Positions 17,876 through 28,348 of a DNA stretch of 64,000 nt are shown here, piece after piece (position 1 is the stretch's first letter; every line of letters starts with the position of its first letter). Source of the stretch: Heligmosomoides polygyrus polygyrus (Eukaryota > Nematoda > Chromadorea > Rhabditida > Heligmosomidae). A program made the position numbers and the translations under genes. The DNA lies in contig OX377206.1 in assembly GCA_947396885.1 (NCBI GenBank), positions 85,247,960-85,311,959 of the forward strand. The letters are read 5' to 3'. The notes below the pieces were generated by a model, which saw only the letters and a list, made by a program, of their open reading frames with translations, did not search any database and was not told the DNA's origin.

Positions 17876-18258
17876 TCTACAACTGACCTGAGACCTCTGC
17901 AGCTTTGATCAGGTGCACCACCTGAAGTCGATCGCGCAACTTAAACTTTCGGCTCGCCAAGGCTTTTGAAACTGCCACGCGGTAATTTTGCTACGTGACG
18001 TGGTGAACGGCGTCAAACTTGGATAATTAAACCCTTTATTTAATGAATATATTTAATAAATACACCATACACGAATTAACGGCATGAATCGATACCCAAT
18101 GAATGATATGAGAAAAAGTGGATCTTGAAGAAATGTGAGAAGCAATAAATCGATCCCTTTGACTGGGCGATGCTGGTTTATATCACGACGCCCTTTCTTT
18201 CTTCTCCGTCACATAATCCTATGCCTAAATAACACAACAACAACATACCAGTGAAATT
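17876..18258. other. No recognised feature
   Basis: A short stretch between two retrotransposon fragments with no coding or repeat similarity noticed, apart from A/T-rich sequence near 18030-18110. Confidence 0.4.
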
Positions 18259-21200
18259 TATTTATTTATTTATTCTATACGTCAAGGAGACGTGCACTAA
18301 ATTCAAGGAAATGAAGCAGAAACAACCATGTGCAGAAAAAGAGGATGAAGAAGAAAGCGTGAGTAAAAAAAACGATAGTAAAGAAATGGCAGTGACGATT
18401 CTTCAGTAACCAAATAGAAAATATTGTACGTTAGAGACTCACCCACGTAGGTCCCTGGTAGCATGTAATTTTAAGACGGGCTATGATAGTCAAGAAAATG
18501 GGCAGACATCACTGCGTGCCAACGAGGTTGTTTGTCCGCGTCAGCCAGCTATGACGCCCCTGTGGTAGTTGCCGGAACTTCGGCACATGGGTACGCTGGC
18601 CGCCCCATGGGACCGACAACTAGGGCAAACCACCTGTGGCACGCGAAGCAAAAATTGTGAAGTAATTTTAGATAAAGGAGGATGTATTACTAAAAGTACA
18701 GTCTAGGATGAAACCTAGGGACCCACATGAATGAGTGACAAAAAAGGATATCAAGAAAAAAAAGCTGAAGAGAAGTCACCGCACGCACTACGCACGCACT
18801 ACAGAAGAAAGGTTATATATAAAACTAATAATCTCGTCAGCAACGAAAAAACCATCAGCACGTTCAAGATCACAGAGGAGCAGGAACCATAACGTGGCTA
18901 AGCGGTGCAAGGTCACGAGTAGCGAGAAAGCATCATCGAGAATCGGAAATCCCTAACACCTGCAAAACAATGATTTTTTTTTCAAACGTTTCTTAAAAAG
19001 ACGGCTGTTTACAGAGTTCAAAACCTCAACCGGCAAACGTCTAAGCCATCTTGCCACCCGAAAGAAAAGGCAATTGAATAACTGCGTGTAATTCTTCTTT
19101 TGAATCGGGAGGTAGTGAAGGTTGAATGAACCAGCTCTTAAGCCACAAGGTCTAAAAATCCAGTACTTGCTGGCCCGGAGTTTCAGCTCTCCACGAAGTA
19201 GTTTAAAGCAAAAAGTCAAATCAAAAATAATCCTTCTGTTCAATAAAGATCTTAATCCTAGCAGTTTCCGACGTTCATCGTAACTGGGTAGATCCCTCCA
19301 AGAAACTCCTTGATGCAATCGAGAATATACAAGTCTAGTGAAGGTTTTCTGAACCATTTCGAGTTTAGTTATGTGTTTTCTGGCCATGGGGCTCCATATC
19401 TGAGAGCAGTACTCTAAATGAGGAAGGACGTATGCTTTGTACAATTTAACGAGAATCTTGGGATTGTCACTGCACACATTACGAAAAATGGAGTAGAGGC
19501 TTTCTGTGTAGCCTTTTCAATGTGGTGTGAAAAATCAAGCCTGGAGTCTACGATTACACCAAGGTCTTTCACTGTCTCACAGTTGCTTAACGGCACATCA
19601 CCGATGGTGTAACGACCGGCTTGCCCTTCCCCTATGTGGAGCACGGAACACTTTTCTGGATTAATTGCCAAATTGAATTCCGACGCCCAGTGGCATATGT
19701 TCGTCAAAGCAATGTTCAAAGCTGAACATGTTTCACCACATCCTTCTCGACCGTAAATACCATACAACTTGATGCCATCAGCATAAGCTTGAACCTTGAC
19801 ATTAACAGACCTCGCTATGACATCAAAAACATCGGCCGTGTACAAGAGGAAGAGAAGAGGTGACAATACTCCACCTTGAGGCACTCCACTAGTGCACATA
19901 CTCGTATCAGAATACTCAACCCCTACTCGAACAGTCATAAGTCTGTTCTCCAAATAAGAGGCGAACCATTTTAGAAGGTCCACTGACACCCAAGCAATGC
20001 AGTTTATCGAGCAATTTCGAATGAGAAACTTTGTCGAAGGCTTTAGACAAGTCTATGTAAACAACATCTATCATTTTGCCTTGGTTTAGAGCTACCCTCC
20101 AATCAAACAAGCTGTCTGCAAGATTTGTAGCAGTTGAAAGTCCAGGAACAAAACCATGTTGCCCATGTGGAATAGCATGAATTCTTTCCAACCAAGTCAA
20201 AAATTTATCTCTGATAATTTTTCCATAACTTTAATTGGGGTAGGTGTTATGCTGATAGGACGAAACTGAGATACAGACTGAGGAGCTTCAACTTTTGGAA
20301 TAGCTGTCACTATTGCGTGTTTCCATGCCCGCGGAACCTCTCCTAGCATCATGGAAATGTTGAAGATCATCGCGAGAGGTTTAGATAACTCACGGGCGCA
20401 TTTCCTGAAAATAATAGGAGGAATTCCATCAGACGGTTCAGTAGTAGAAGGTTTCAAATTCCTAAGAACTTTGTAAACGCCATCAGGATGAAAGAAAACG
20501 CTGGTAAAGGTGCGCACTGCTTCTGCACCATCTCTGCCAACATATAAACTTTCAGCCGCTGCAGAGGAACCGTCATTAGAAAAAACGCCAGCGAAAAAAC
20601 TGCCTAAAGCGACTGCTTTCATCTTGTCGCAAGAGCACATTTTACCATTGATGTCGGTAAAGGCTGGAAGAGCTCCGGTCGACTTGAGCTTGCTACGTAC
20701 CAATCGATTAAGTTGATTCATCGATGCTTTCCTGGCTAGTTTCCGCTCATGATTAGCCCAAAAATTTTTCAGGTGATAATCAATATTGGCACAAACATTT
20801 TTGTAGGAAGTACTATTTAAAGGATTTGCTGTTCTTCGAAATAGTCGCTCTTTTTGAGCCAGTAAATTGACAATGTGTCGGGGGAGGCTTGGACTGAATG
20901 ATTTCCTACTTTTGAAAGGAACGAACTGAGCCAGGTTTTTGTAAACAACGCGGCAGAATCTTTGATATACATCATCTGTTGTCGTATAGTGGTCGAATAC
21001 ATTGAACCAGTTCACTTCCGAAAGATTTTGCCTAAGCGAGACAAAATCAGTGGAATGAAAGTCAGGAGTTGGTATAGAAATACTTGGTAAGAGCGATAAA
21101 CGTAAATCAAACTGTACGATGCAGTGGTCAGAGCTGGCTAGTGGTGGCAAAGTATGTACGTCGGTAACTATAGGGGAAGTTGATAGAATCACATCCAAAA

Positions 21201-21272
21201 TGCTGTTTCCATGTGTAGCCTCAGTGACAAATTGTGTGAAACCCGCTTCCTGGAAGAACGAGACGAATTTAA
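18259..21272 (-). mobile_element. 5'-truncated CR1-like non-LTR retrotransposon
   Basis: On the minus strand the element begins inside the endonuclease domain (LPPLASSDHCIVQFDL), continues through the linker and reverse transcriptase (SQFRPISITPTPIKVMEK, YIDLSKAFDKVSHSKL, GVPQGGVLSPLLFLLYTADV, the AYADGIKLYG catalytic box, in which the second aspartate is replaced by glycine), and ends with the C-terminal region (YVLPHLEYCSQIWSPMARK). The 3' tail is a TAAA-type repeat at 18259-18275. The reading frame is broken near 20200, 19950 and 19450. Loss of the second catalytic aspartate and the frameshifts mean it is inactive. It abuts the RTE copy at 21273, where both elements are truncated. Confidence 0.85.
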
Positions 21273-22082
21273 CCTACTCAGTACATCAGAGTCCTTCGAG
21301 AGCTGTACAGTGGATTCACGACCAAGATCTCTCCATTCTACAACGACGTCGTCATCGACGTAAGGAGAGGGGTTCGGCAAGGGGATACCATATCCCCGAA
21401 GCTCTTCAGCGCCACCCTCGAAAACGTCATGCGCGAACTAGAATGGGGAGACATGGGAGTGAAGGTCGACGGCCAGCAGCTGCACCATCTTCGTTTCGCT
21501 GACGACATCGTGCTCATAACACCGAGCATCAGCCAGGCGGAGCGAATGCTGGCCGACTTCGATCGTGTATGTGGGAATGTTGGACTGCAGCTGAATCTTA
21601 CGAAGACGATGTTCATGAGGAACGGACAAGTTTCTGATGCCCCATTCTCGCTCAACGGAACGAACATCTCCGATTGCTTCAGCTACGTGTATCTGGGTCG
21701 CGAAGTCAATATGGCCAACGACCTAGCGCCGGAGCTGAGCAGGAGGAAACGAGCGGCTTGGGGAGCTTTCAAGAGCGTCGAAGAAGTCGCGAAGAAGACG
21801 AAGAACGTCCGACTCCGTGCCCACCTATTCGACTCTACCGTTCTTCCTGCCCTAACATACGTCTCAGAGACCTGGGCTATACGAAAGCAGGATGAACACG
21901 CGATCAGCGTCGCGCAGCGTGGAATCGAGAGGACGATGCTCGGAGTGACACGACTCACGCAAGTGAGAGAAGGCCTCCGGAGTTCCGAGCTTCGCCGACG
22001 TTCGAAGATCAGAGACGCTGTCGCGTGGGCCAAGTTGTCGAAAATTAGGTGGGCCGGCCACGTAATGCGCTTCGCAGACACC
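21273..22082 (+). mobile_element. RTE retrotransposon, part upstream of the gypsy insertion
   Basis: One open frame (about 21429-22082) encodes the RTE reverse transcriptase from before its catalytic RFADDIVLITPSISQAERM to the C-terminal IRWAGHVMRFADT. The element is interrupted at 22082 by the gypsy element and resumes at 30138. The 5' part is missing at the junction with the CR1-like element. The copy is almost identical by eye to 33204-34013 on the other strand, which is interrupted by an LTR at exactly the same base. Confidence 0.9.
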
Positions 22083-22418
22083 AGTAGAAGAATGGCTGCA
22101 ATAGCCAGTAGGTGAAGGATGAGAAGACTAAGCTATCGTTCAGGACAGGTCAAACAGATTCTTTTGAGAGGCGGCAGGGGCGACTTTTGACCATCGATCG
22201 AGGACATGGGCAAGGGTATTTAAACGGTCTGCCGCCGAACGCCTGGTCTCGTCTTCTTCGCCCGTCCCGCTCGCTTGGCAGACACTGTGGTCTGCACTTC
22301 CCCACTCCTCATCTTCCTGCATTCTTAATTTTGTATCCATTGCCTGTTTGTATTGTTTTTTCGCAATAAATAATATTGTTCCACTGTTGTGCTGCAGCTA
22401 GGCCGGCAGGCGATTACT
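22083..22418 (+). repeat. 5' LTR of the gypsy element
   Basis: This is 336 bp, ends AGTA...TACT, with a TATA-like TATTTAAA at 22217-22224 and an AATAAA polyadenylation-type signal at 22365-22370. It matches the 3' LTR except at about eight bases, and the inverted third copy (32868-33203) except at one base that I noticed. Confidence 0.95.
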
Positions 22419-22432
22419 TGGGGGCCAATCCG
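22419..22432 (+). other. Putative primer-binding site of the gypsy element
   Basis: TGGGGGCCAATCCG begins at the first base after the 5' LTR. The TGG start is what the complement of a tRNA CCA end would give. The tRNA was not identified. Confidence 0.6.
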
Positions 22433-22616
22433 TCCTAGTTAGCAGGCACACGAGCGCAGGTCACCCCCGTTGTGCAAGAATAATTTTTTCAAATAAGGAG
22501 TCCCAGTGACTCAGAAAGTAGTGTGGGAAGTCGGACTCAGCTCCGAGCTGAACTAGGAGAGCATTGTGAGATCCTTGTGGTCCTCACTGATAACGAGCCG
22601 ACAAATCTAGTACGCA

Positions 22617-22717
22617 GGATCTGTGTGATCCCAGACTGATAGAATTTCCGGATCTGTGTGATCCCAGCTCCGTGCGATATCTGGATCTCTGTGATCCCAG
22701 CCCAGTGTGATTCCTGG
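22617..22717 (+). repeat. 33-bp tandem repeat in the gypsy 5' leader
   Basis: Three copies of a 33-bp unit beginning GGATCTGTGTGATCCCAG occur at 22617, 22650 and 22683. Each unit contains GGATC...GATCC, a short hairpin. The partial second copy of the element (minus strand, about 32505-32670) has five units. A deletion in this copy begins immediately after the third unit. Confidence 0.9.
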
Positions 22718-22719
22718 TT

Positions 22720-23004
22720 TTGGTGGATAGTTCCATGGAAATAGTACAGCGCGCCCTCAACATGATAAGCATAGAGTGCGAAGAGCAACTAAAGAAAACA
22801 ATACGCGCAGGAGACAGTAATAGAGATTGCATTTCGGATGCAGTAAGGAAACAAACGGAGGTTGCAAAATTAACCATCCGAACAACTTTGATAGAGGCAC
22901 TGCGCAAAACAAGAAAAGGGGAGGCTGATCCGCTCATGACACAGCTTTTACGGTGCGCTAATATTACAAATCAAGCGTTCGATCAAACGGCGCCGGTGGT
23001 GTAA
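22720..23004 (+). CDS. Truncated N-terminal gag-like ORF of the gypsy element
   Basis: The frame encodes an amphipathic segment (VDSSMEIVQRALNMISIECE, then DAVRKQTEVAKLTIRTTLIE). In the inverted second copy the same frame has an earlier ATG (32273, minus) and an acidic N-terminus of about 36 extra residues. Here that region is missing through a deletion of roughly 404 bp, so the start at 22720 is probably not native. The stop lies inside the tRNA-like sequence at 22990-23063. By position this should be the matrix-like or N-terminal part of gag. No domain was recognised. Confidence 0.55.
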   Translation: MVDSSMEIVQRALNMISIECEEQLKKTIRAGDSNRDCISDAVRKQTEVAKLTIRTTLIEALRKTRKGEADPLMTQLLRCANITNQAFDQTAPVV

Positions 23005-23063
23005 TGGCGTAGAGCATTCCCGCCCGGTTAGAGGGAGGTGCGGGTTCGAGTCCCGCCTGGCGC
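22990..23063 (+). tRNA. tRNA-like sequence embedded in the gypsy gag region
   Basis: The 74 bases fold as a cloverleaf: acceptor GCGCCGG/CTGGCGC with seven pairs including one G-T, T-arm GCGGG-TTCGAGT-CCCGC perfectly paired, and anticodon arm CCCGC-CCGGTTA-GAGGG with one mismatch. TGGTGTAATGG and GGTTCGAGTCC match the Pol III A-box and B-box consensus exactly. Loop position 33 is C, not the usual T, and the D-stem GTGT/GAGC is weak, so charging identity is unclear (anticodon position reads GGT). It is flanked by CGATCAAAC and GTTTTGATCG, a short inverted repeat. It may be a tRNA-derived insertion or part of the element. Confidence 0.5.
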
Positions 23064-23093
23064 TAGAAGTTTTGATCGCAACAAAACATCGTT

Positions 23094-23606
23094 ATGACAG
23101 CTCACAACCTCGATACCAGCCACTTGAGGCTTAATGAAACTGATTTGAATATTACAAATGTTTCGCAGCTCGAGCGCTGTTTTGATGACAATTTAGAGCG
23201 CCGTCAGGTTCTTCTAGGGCTGCAAGAAGCGATGGTATGTAATGAAAATGAAATAGTCTCAAGGGTAAGAGAAATGATTGTCAATGAGCGGGAATACAAA
23301 GCCAAAAATGGAGAATTAGAAAGTGAAATTGAAAGGCTGAAGTTACAGGTGGCATCGTTGTCGATTACGCAGAGGACGCCAGAAGAGCGCCACGTAACTT
23401 TACCTGGTGAGTGTCAAGCTAGCTTACCTAAGCAAAGCTGGGCAAGATATGCAACCATTGGCAACAGTGCACAACAAGACCAATTTCAGCCGGTCTGCCC
23501 AGGGCCATCGAGGACATTCCAGCCGATGTCCTGCTCGCCTACGCAAGGAGTCGAATGGAGGCCCAAACTGCCGGAGGAATGCCAATCAGTCACAGGGACG
23601 AGATAA
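23094..23606 (+). CDS. Second gag-like ORF of the gypsy element, coiled-coil
   Basis: The ORF has 170 codons. The central part (about residues 40-85) is rich in Glu/Lys/Arg with heptad-like spacing (EMIVNEREYKAKNGELESEI), suggesting a coiled coil, followed by a Pro/Gln/Ser-rich tail. It lies between the tRNA-like sequence and the main pol frame, which it overlaps by about 50 bp in the -1 frame. It was probably once continuous with the upstream gag ORF. Function as part of gag is inferred from position only. No obvious in-phase XXXYYYZ slippery site was found in the overlap. Confidence 0.6.
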   Translation: MTAHNLDTSHLRLNETDLNITNVSQLERCFDDNLERRQVLLGLQEAMVCNENEIVSRVREMIVNEREYKAKNGELESEIERLKLQVASLSITQRTPEERHVTLPGECQASLPKQSWARYATIGNSAQQDQFQPVCPGPSRTFQPMSCSPTQGVEWRPKLPEECQSVTGTR

Positions 23607-26600
23607 ATCGAGATAACTCGTGTGTGGATCCTTCGCTGATTGACCTAATGCGAACACAGGCATTACCTGAAGTCCATCCATTCTCAGGGAAACCTCATGA
23701 GAGTTTCAAGCGCTTTTTGCGATCTTTTCTAGTGAAGTATCCTCGTTCTCAGTGGCCAGATAGGGACTTGATCCATTTGTTGGAAGGTTTCCTGAGAAGG
23801 GATGCACTTACAGTGTTTGAGACTATCCCAGCTTATATCAAAGAGAGCACTTTTGACGAAATGGTAGAGATTATGGGAAAGCGCATGCAAGAAGATAGAA
23901 ATGGAGCTTGCGTAAAAGCCTTGAACTCTCTACGTACGCTCACAATAAGAGACGGTCAGTCCGTCGCAGATTTCTGTCTTGTGTTAGAGAAATTAGCTGA
24001 TAAAGCTTTCCAAAACATGCCTGCGTGCGCCGCATCTTTACAGAAAGCGGAGATACTGTTTAGGCAGCTTTCAAAGTGGAGTGGTAGTTACTGTTTAGCC
24101 GAAGCGCTTGAAACCTCAGAAAGAAGTGAAGCGTACGAGAAAGTCAAGGAAGTTGCGCTACGACTTGAGAGGAGTCGTCAACTAGCTAGTGATTTCTGCA
24201 CTGTAAGGTCAACAAACAAGCAGTTTAAACATAGAGAGAGAGGTGATAATGCAAAAGGCCAGGTAGATGACCGTAAAGAAGGCAGAAATGAGAACGTAGA
24301 TAAAGTAGATGGAGGAACCTCTCACTCGGTGGTGCGAGAAAGACATGTGCCCGAAAGAGCAGTTTCACCCAAATCTCAGGGTAATCAAAAATGTTACACC
24401 TGCGGAAAGTATGGCCACAAAGCTAACCTGTGTCGGGAGAACACACGGCACAAGACTGAGTCAAACGAAGTCAGTACCCGCAGAGCATCAGCGTTCACAA
24501 CGTTGGTCGAGTCATGGGCCTGTTCCAAAGAAAGTTCCTCCGTGGGCGTACACAAATTGTTCGGGAAAAAATCTGTAGAGACTGTGCAGTTGCTATCTAT
24601 TGAAGCGAAGGCACTTCTAGATACGGGTTCTGAGACATCGATAGTTCCCTTGAAGCTGTTCAAACGAGCATTAGAGCAAGGTATCGACCTGGACGCCTTT
24701 GTGGTGCGCATTGAAGCTCCGGAGGCGAAGATAAGGGATGCATCTGGAAATACCATGGATTTCCTAGATACCATTAGACTGGAAATCGTCTTCAGAGGAG
24801 TCTCCAAACTCATTTCATGCTATGTGGGAAAAGGTTTGGAAGATTTGATTATACTAGATACCAATGCGCTCGAAGCGTTTGGTTTGCAACTGGCGCAGGA
24901 TCCAGGGTTCAGACAAGATGAAAATAAAACCAGGGAAAACTTTTCCGCACTGGAAAAGAATGCACTCGTTAAGGAAAGAGTCTACATACCACCTGGCAGC
25001 ACACGTTCAGTGACCTTAACGTGCGCAAGTGCCCAGCAAGTGTCAGTCTTGTGCTCCAACACTCCTTTCATAAGCGACGGCTTGTGTATGGGATCCGAGA
25101 AAGGAGAATGTGAGGTACCAGTGTTTAATAGGTCAGAAGAGCCTGTAGTTTTCCATAGCGGCGAAGCGGTGGGAGCATGGACAACTGATCAGTGGATATC
25201 TCCTAGAGACGTGGAGGTGTCTTCGGATATGCTAGATATGACACCGCCGCTTCAAGAAATATCAGGTTCGGAACGCACTGCAGCCTTACTCGCAGCAATA
25301 CCAAATGGAGTACACCTGAGCAAGGATATGAAGATGCTTTTGAACGAGTATAGTGACGTGTTCGCTATACGCGACAACGAGCTTTCGCAAACAGATCTGG
25401 TATTACACGAAATCGAAACAGGAAGCAGCAAGCCAATAAAGCAGAAGACTCGCCCAGTGCCTATAGCAGCTCGAAAACAGTTCAAGGGTATGACAAAGGG
25501 ATTGCTAGATCGAGGCATAATCGAGAAAAGCACCTCCGACTGGGCATCTCCAGTGGTCCTCGTCAAAAAGAAGGATGGATCCCTGCGACTTTGTATTGAC
25601 TACAGGGAATTGAACAAGGCTACGCAGCAGGATTCGTACCCGCTGCCGACGATAGACTCACTGCTTCAAAGCCTGTCTGGAAAGAAGTTCTTCTCCACTT
25701 TAGACTTGCACTCAGGCTACTGGCAAATCAAGCTTTCAGAGGATGCAAAAAGGAAAAGCGCTTTCACCACAAGCGAAGGTCTATTCCAATTCGCAGTACT
25801 ACCTTTCGGCTTGTCAACAAGTCCGGCACTTTTCCAACGCATGATGGACACGGTTCTAGAGGAGCTACAGATAAAAGATGATGAAGTATTCGTGTACATC
25901 GACGATATTTTAGTTGCTACCGGAACTGAAGAGCGGCACTACCAAGTATTAAGAATGGTCTTTGATGCCATGAAAAAAGCCAGCTTACGTCTCAAACCTC
26001 AGAAATGTGAATTTCTGAGGGATCACGTGGCATTCTTAGGCCACATTGTCGATAAAAATGGAGTGCATACAGACCCAGAGAAGGTAAAAAGGATCTTGGA
26101 GTACCCGGAACCAAAGTCTATCGCTGAACTACGAACGTTCCTGGGTATGGCCGCATACTACCGCAAGTTCATACTGGGCTTTTCCAAGATTGCGAAGAAT
26201 CTTTACAAGCTCACAAGTCCGAAGGAGAAATGGATGTGGTCCAGCTCAGAAAAGGATGCTTTCGAGAAGCTTAAACATGCTATGTCAGAGACACCTGTTC
26301 TGGCCCAACCTGACATAAAAGCGGCACAAGACGGGTCAAAGCCTTTTCTCATTTACACTGACGCATCCAAAGGTCTGGGAGCTGTACTCGCTCAGAAATC
26401 GGACGACGAAATGATTCACCCTATTTATTTTGCCTCTAAAGTCTTGTCAAAGGCTGAGAGAAATTACCATATAACTGACCTAGAGGCGTTAGCAGTGGTA
26501 TTTGCCGTGAAGAAATTCCACTTCTTCATTTACGGCCTCAAGACAATTGTTCGAACAGATCACCAACCTCTAACGAGTCTTTTTAAAAGGACTGCAGTCT

Positions 26601-28333
26601 CAACTAGAGTGCTCCGATGGGCACTCGAACTGCAAAATTATAGACTACAAATTGAATATGTACAAGGAAAGGCAAATGTGGTCGCTGAAGCTCTCTCAAG
26701 AGGAGTGGCCCAATGCACGGAAGATCCCGCAGTTTGTGAGGAGAACGAAGCGGTCATTTCAACGGTAGAAAACGAGAATCCGGATTGGCTAGACGAGCTT
26801 AAAGGCGACGATTTGTACAAAGACATTATTCTGAACGTCATCGAGCGAGACGAAGACAAAGAGGTCCGCTTAAGAGGGTGTCGAAGAAAGTTCACAACTG
26901 CAGACTTTCTGATTAAAGACGGTTTCCTCTATCTGATCATGGACAGCAACGCCCTTAAGGTGGTGCCAAAGTCCCAACGGAAGGAAATCTTCATGGAGTT
27001 TCATGCAGGGACATTGGCAGAACACTTGAATGCTCGCAAGCTCACGAGGATGCTAAAGAAAACAGTGTTCTGGGAAAATATGGAGAGAGATGTGACGAAG
27101 TGGTGTAGAGAGTGCAAGGAATGTTTTCCCACGAACGTTCATGAGAGCTATAAACCACCACTGAAGCCTTTCGTCACAACGCACCCGTACGAATTAGTAG
27201 GAATAGATCTAGTCGAATTGGGAATGACAGAACAAGGAAATAAATACGCCTTGGTGGTAATCGACCACTTCACTAAATTTGCAGGCGCTTACCCCATCCC
27301 TGACAAGTCAGCTAGAACGGTCGCAAAGAGTCTGTTCGAGCGATGGGTGTGTGACGGTTGTAGGTGGCCTAAAGCCCTTCACTCCGACCAAGGCCCAGAG
27401 TTTGTGAACGGTGTGCTTACGGAACTGTGTGAACTCACAGGAATTCAGCAATCGCTTACAAAGGGACATATTCCGAGAGAAAATGGAATAACGGAAAGGG
27501 TAATAGGCACCATAACAAGATTGCTTAAAAAGAAAACCAGGATCCCCGCGCAGTGGGACGTACTGTTACCGATGGTAGTGTTCGCGTACAATTCATCACC
27601 ACATACAGCGACAGGTGATAGTCCATTTTATCTGCTCCACGCGTTCGATCCACACTTTCCATCCAAAACGATACCAGCAGAGAAGCTTACATTCAACTAC
27701 ATCGATTATGACGTCTATAAATACGAGCTGTTGGCAAGCATACAGCTGGCACAAGATTCTGCAATTGAGCTAAACGAAGAGTACAGAAACCAAATGAAGC
27801 GTTCTTACGATAAAAGGGTGCACTCAAGCTCAGCGTTAGTGCCGCAAGTAGGTGATCGCGTGTATTTAAAACTTCCTCGTGAAAAGAGTGCAGCCAAGTA
27901 CCCGAAGCTGACAACAGACTGGGGTGAACCATATAGAGTAGTTGAATCCAGTGAAAACTCGGCATTAATTACTAGTATAAGCGATAATCAAGAACCACTG
28001 AGGGTTCAACGTGATATGTTGATAAAGCTGCCACCCGAAATAGATAATGAACCTATAAGCAGTAACACCAGAATTGCTGACAAGTTACGTGAAGCTCGCC
28101 TTCGGTGGTACGGTCACGTTCTTCGAGCTAGTGGTGACACTGTTAGGAAGATTGGCCTTAACATAGATGTGCCCGGAAGACGGCCTAAAGGGCGGCCGAA
28201 GCAGCGATGGCTTGATACGTTGCATGTGGACCTAAAGGTTGCTGGTATCCATCCCGATCAAGCATTTGATCGCGTAAAGTGGCGTCACCACACCAGAATA
28301 GCGGACCCCGCCTCGAAGCGGGATAAACGCTGA
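23555..28333 (+). CDS. Gypsy polyprotein: capsid-like, zinc knuckle, protease, RT, RNase H, integrase
   Basis: A single 1592-codon frame. Domains in order: a capsid-like region (about 35-210; PFSGKPHESFKRFLRSFLVK); a CCHC zinc knuckle CYTCGKYGHKANLC (280-293); an aspartic protease active site LLDTGSETSIV (about 354-364); reverse transcriptase with the catalytic VYIDDILVA (about 780) and VLPFGLSTSPALFQRMM; RNase H beginning YTDASKGLGAVLA (about 932); an HHCC finger; and integrase with DLVELG, HSDQGPEFVNG and GITERV, with D and E separated by 35 residues. The last ~90 residues do not belong to it: they are the 3' end of an RTE element inserted at 28074 with target duplication, which supplies the stop. 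The start codon is uncertain, because translation may begin upstream by frameshifting from the gag ORF. Confidence 0.93.
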   Translation: MEAQTAGGMPISHRDEINRDNSCVDPSLIDLMRTQALPEVHPFSGKPHESFKRFLRSFLVKYPRSQWPDRDLIHLLEGFLRRDALTVFETIPAYIKESTFDEMVEIMGKRMQEDRNGACVKALNSLRTLTIRDGQSVADFCLVLEKLADKAFQNMPACAASLQKAEILFRQLSKWSGSYCLAEALETSERSEAYEKVKEVALRLERSRQLASDFCTVRSTNKQFKHRERGDNAKGQVDDRKEGRNENVDKVDGGTSHSVVRERHVPERAVSPKSQGNQKCYTCGKYGHKANLCRENTRHKTESNEVSTRRASAFTTLVESWACSKESSSVGVHKLFGKKSVETVQLLSIEAKALLDTGSETSIVPLKLFKRALEQGIDLDAFVVRIEAPEAKIRDASGNTMDFLDTIRLEIVFRGVSKLISCYVGKGLEDLIILDTNALEAFGLQLAQDPGFRQDENKTRENFSALEKNALVKERVYIPPGSTRSVTLTCASAQQVSVLCSNTPFISDGLCMGSEKGECEVPVFNRSEEPVVFHSGEAVGAWTTDQWISPRDVEVSSDMLDMTPPLQEISGSERTAALLAAIPNGVHLSKDMKMLLNEYSDVFAIRDNELSQTDLVLHEIETGSSKPIKQKTRPVPIAARKQFKGMTKGLLDRGIIEKSTSDWASPVVLVKKKDGSLRLCIDYRELNKATQQDSYPLPTIDSLLQSLSGKKFFSTLDLHSGYWQIKLSEDAKRKSAFTTSEGLFQFAVLPFGLSTSPALFQRMMDTVLEELQIKDDEVFVYIDDILVATGTEERHYQVLRMVFDAMKKASLRLKPQKCEFLRDHVAFLGHIVDKNGVHTDPEKVKRILEYPEPKSIAELRTFLGMAAYYRKFILGFSKIAKNLYKLTSPKEKWMWSSSEKDAFEKLKHAMSETPVLAQPDIKAAQDGSKPFLIYTDASKGLGAVLAQKSDDEMIHPIYFASKVLSKAERNYHITDLEALAVVFAVKKFHFFIYGLKTIVRTDHQPLTSLFKRTAVSTRVLRWALELQNYRLQIEYVQGKANVVAEALSRGVAQCTEDPAVCEENEAVISTVENENPDWLDELKGDDLYKDIILNVIERDEDKEVRLRGCRRKFTTADFLIKDGFLYLIMDSNALKVVPKSQRKEIFMEFHAGTLAEHLNARKLTRMLKKTVFWENMERDVTKWCRECKECFPTNVHESYKPPLKPFVTTHPYELVGIDLVELGMTEQGNKYALVVIDHFTKFAGAYPIPDKSARTVAKSLFERWVCDGCRWPKALHSDQGPEFVNGVLTELCELTGIQQSLTKGHIPRENGITERVIGTITRLLKKKTRIPAQWDVLLPMVVFAYNSSPHTATGDSPFYLLHAFDPHFPSKTIPAEKLTFNYIDYDVYKYELLASIQLAQDSAIELNEEYRNQMKRSYDKRVHSSSALVPQVGDRVYLKLPREKSAAKYPKLTTDWGEPYRVVESSENSALITSISDNQEPLRVQRDMLIKLPPEIDNEPISSNTRIADKLREARLRWYGHVLRASGDTVRKIGLNIDVPGRRPKGRPKQRWLDTLHVDLKVAGIHPDQAFDRVKWRHHTRIADPASKRDKR

Positions 28334-28347
28334 AGAAGAAGAAGAAG
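28074..28347 (+). mobile_element. 5'-truncated RTE 3' end inserted in the gypsy polyprotein frame
   Basis: The insert encodes ADKLREARLRWYGHVLRASG and ends KRDKR-stop with a (GAA)n tail, matching the 3' end of the RTE element at 52039-53414. It is bounded by the 17-bp direct repeat AAGCAGTAACACCAGAA (28057-28073 and 28348-28364), a target-site duplication. The net addition is 291 bp, a multiple of three, so the frame is unchanged on both sides, but the insert brings a TGA at 28331. Confidence 0.93.
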
Positions 28348-28348
28348 A

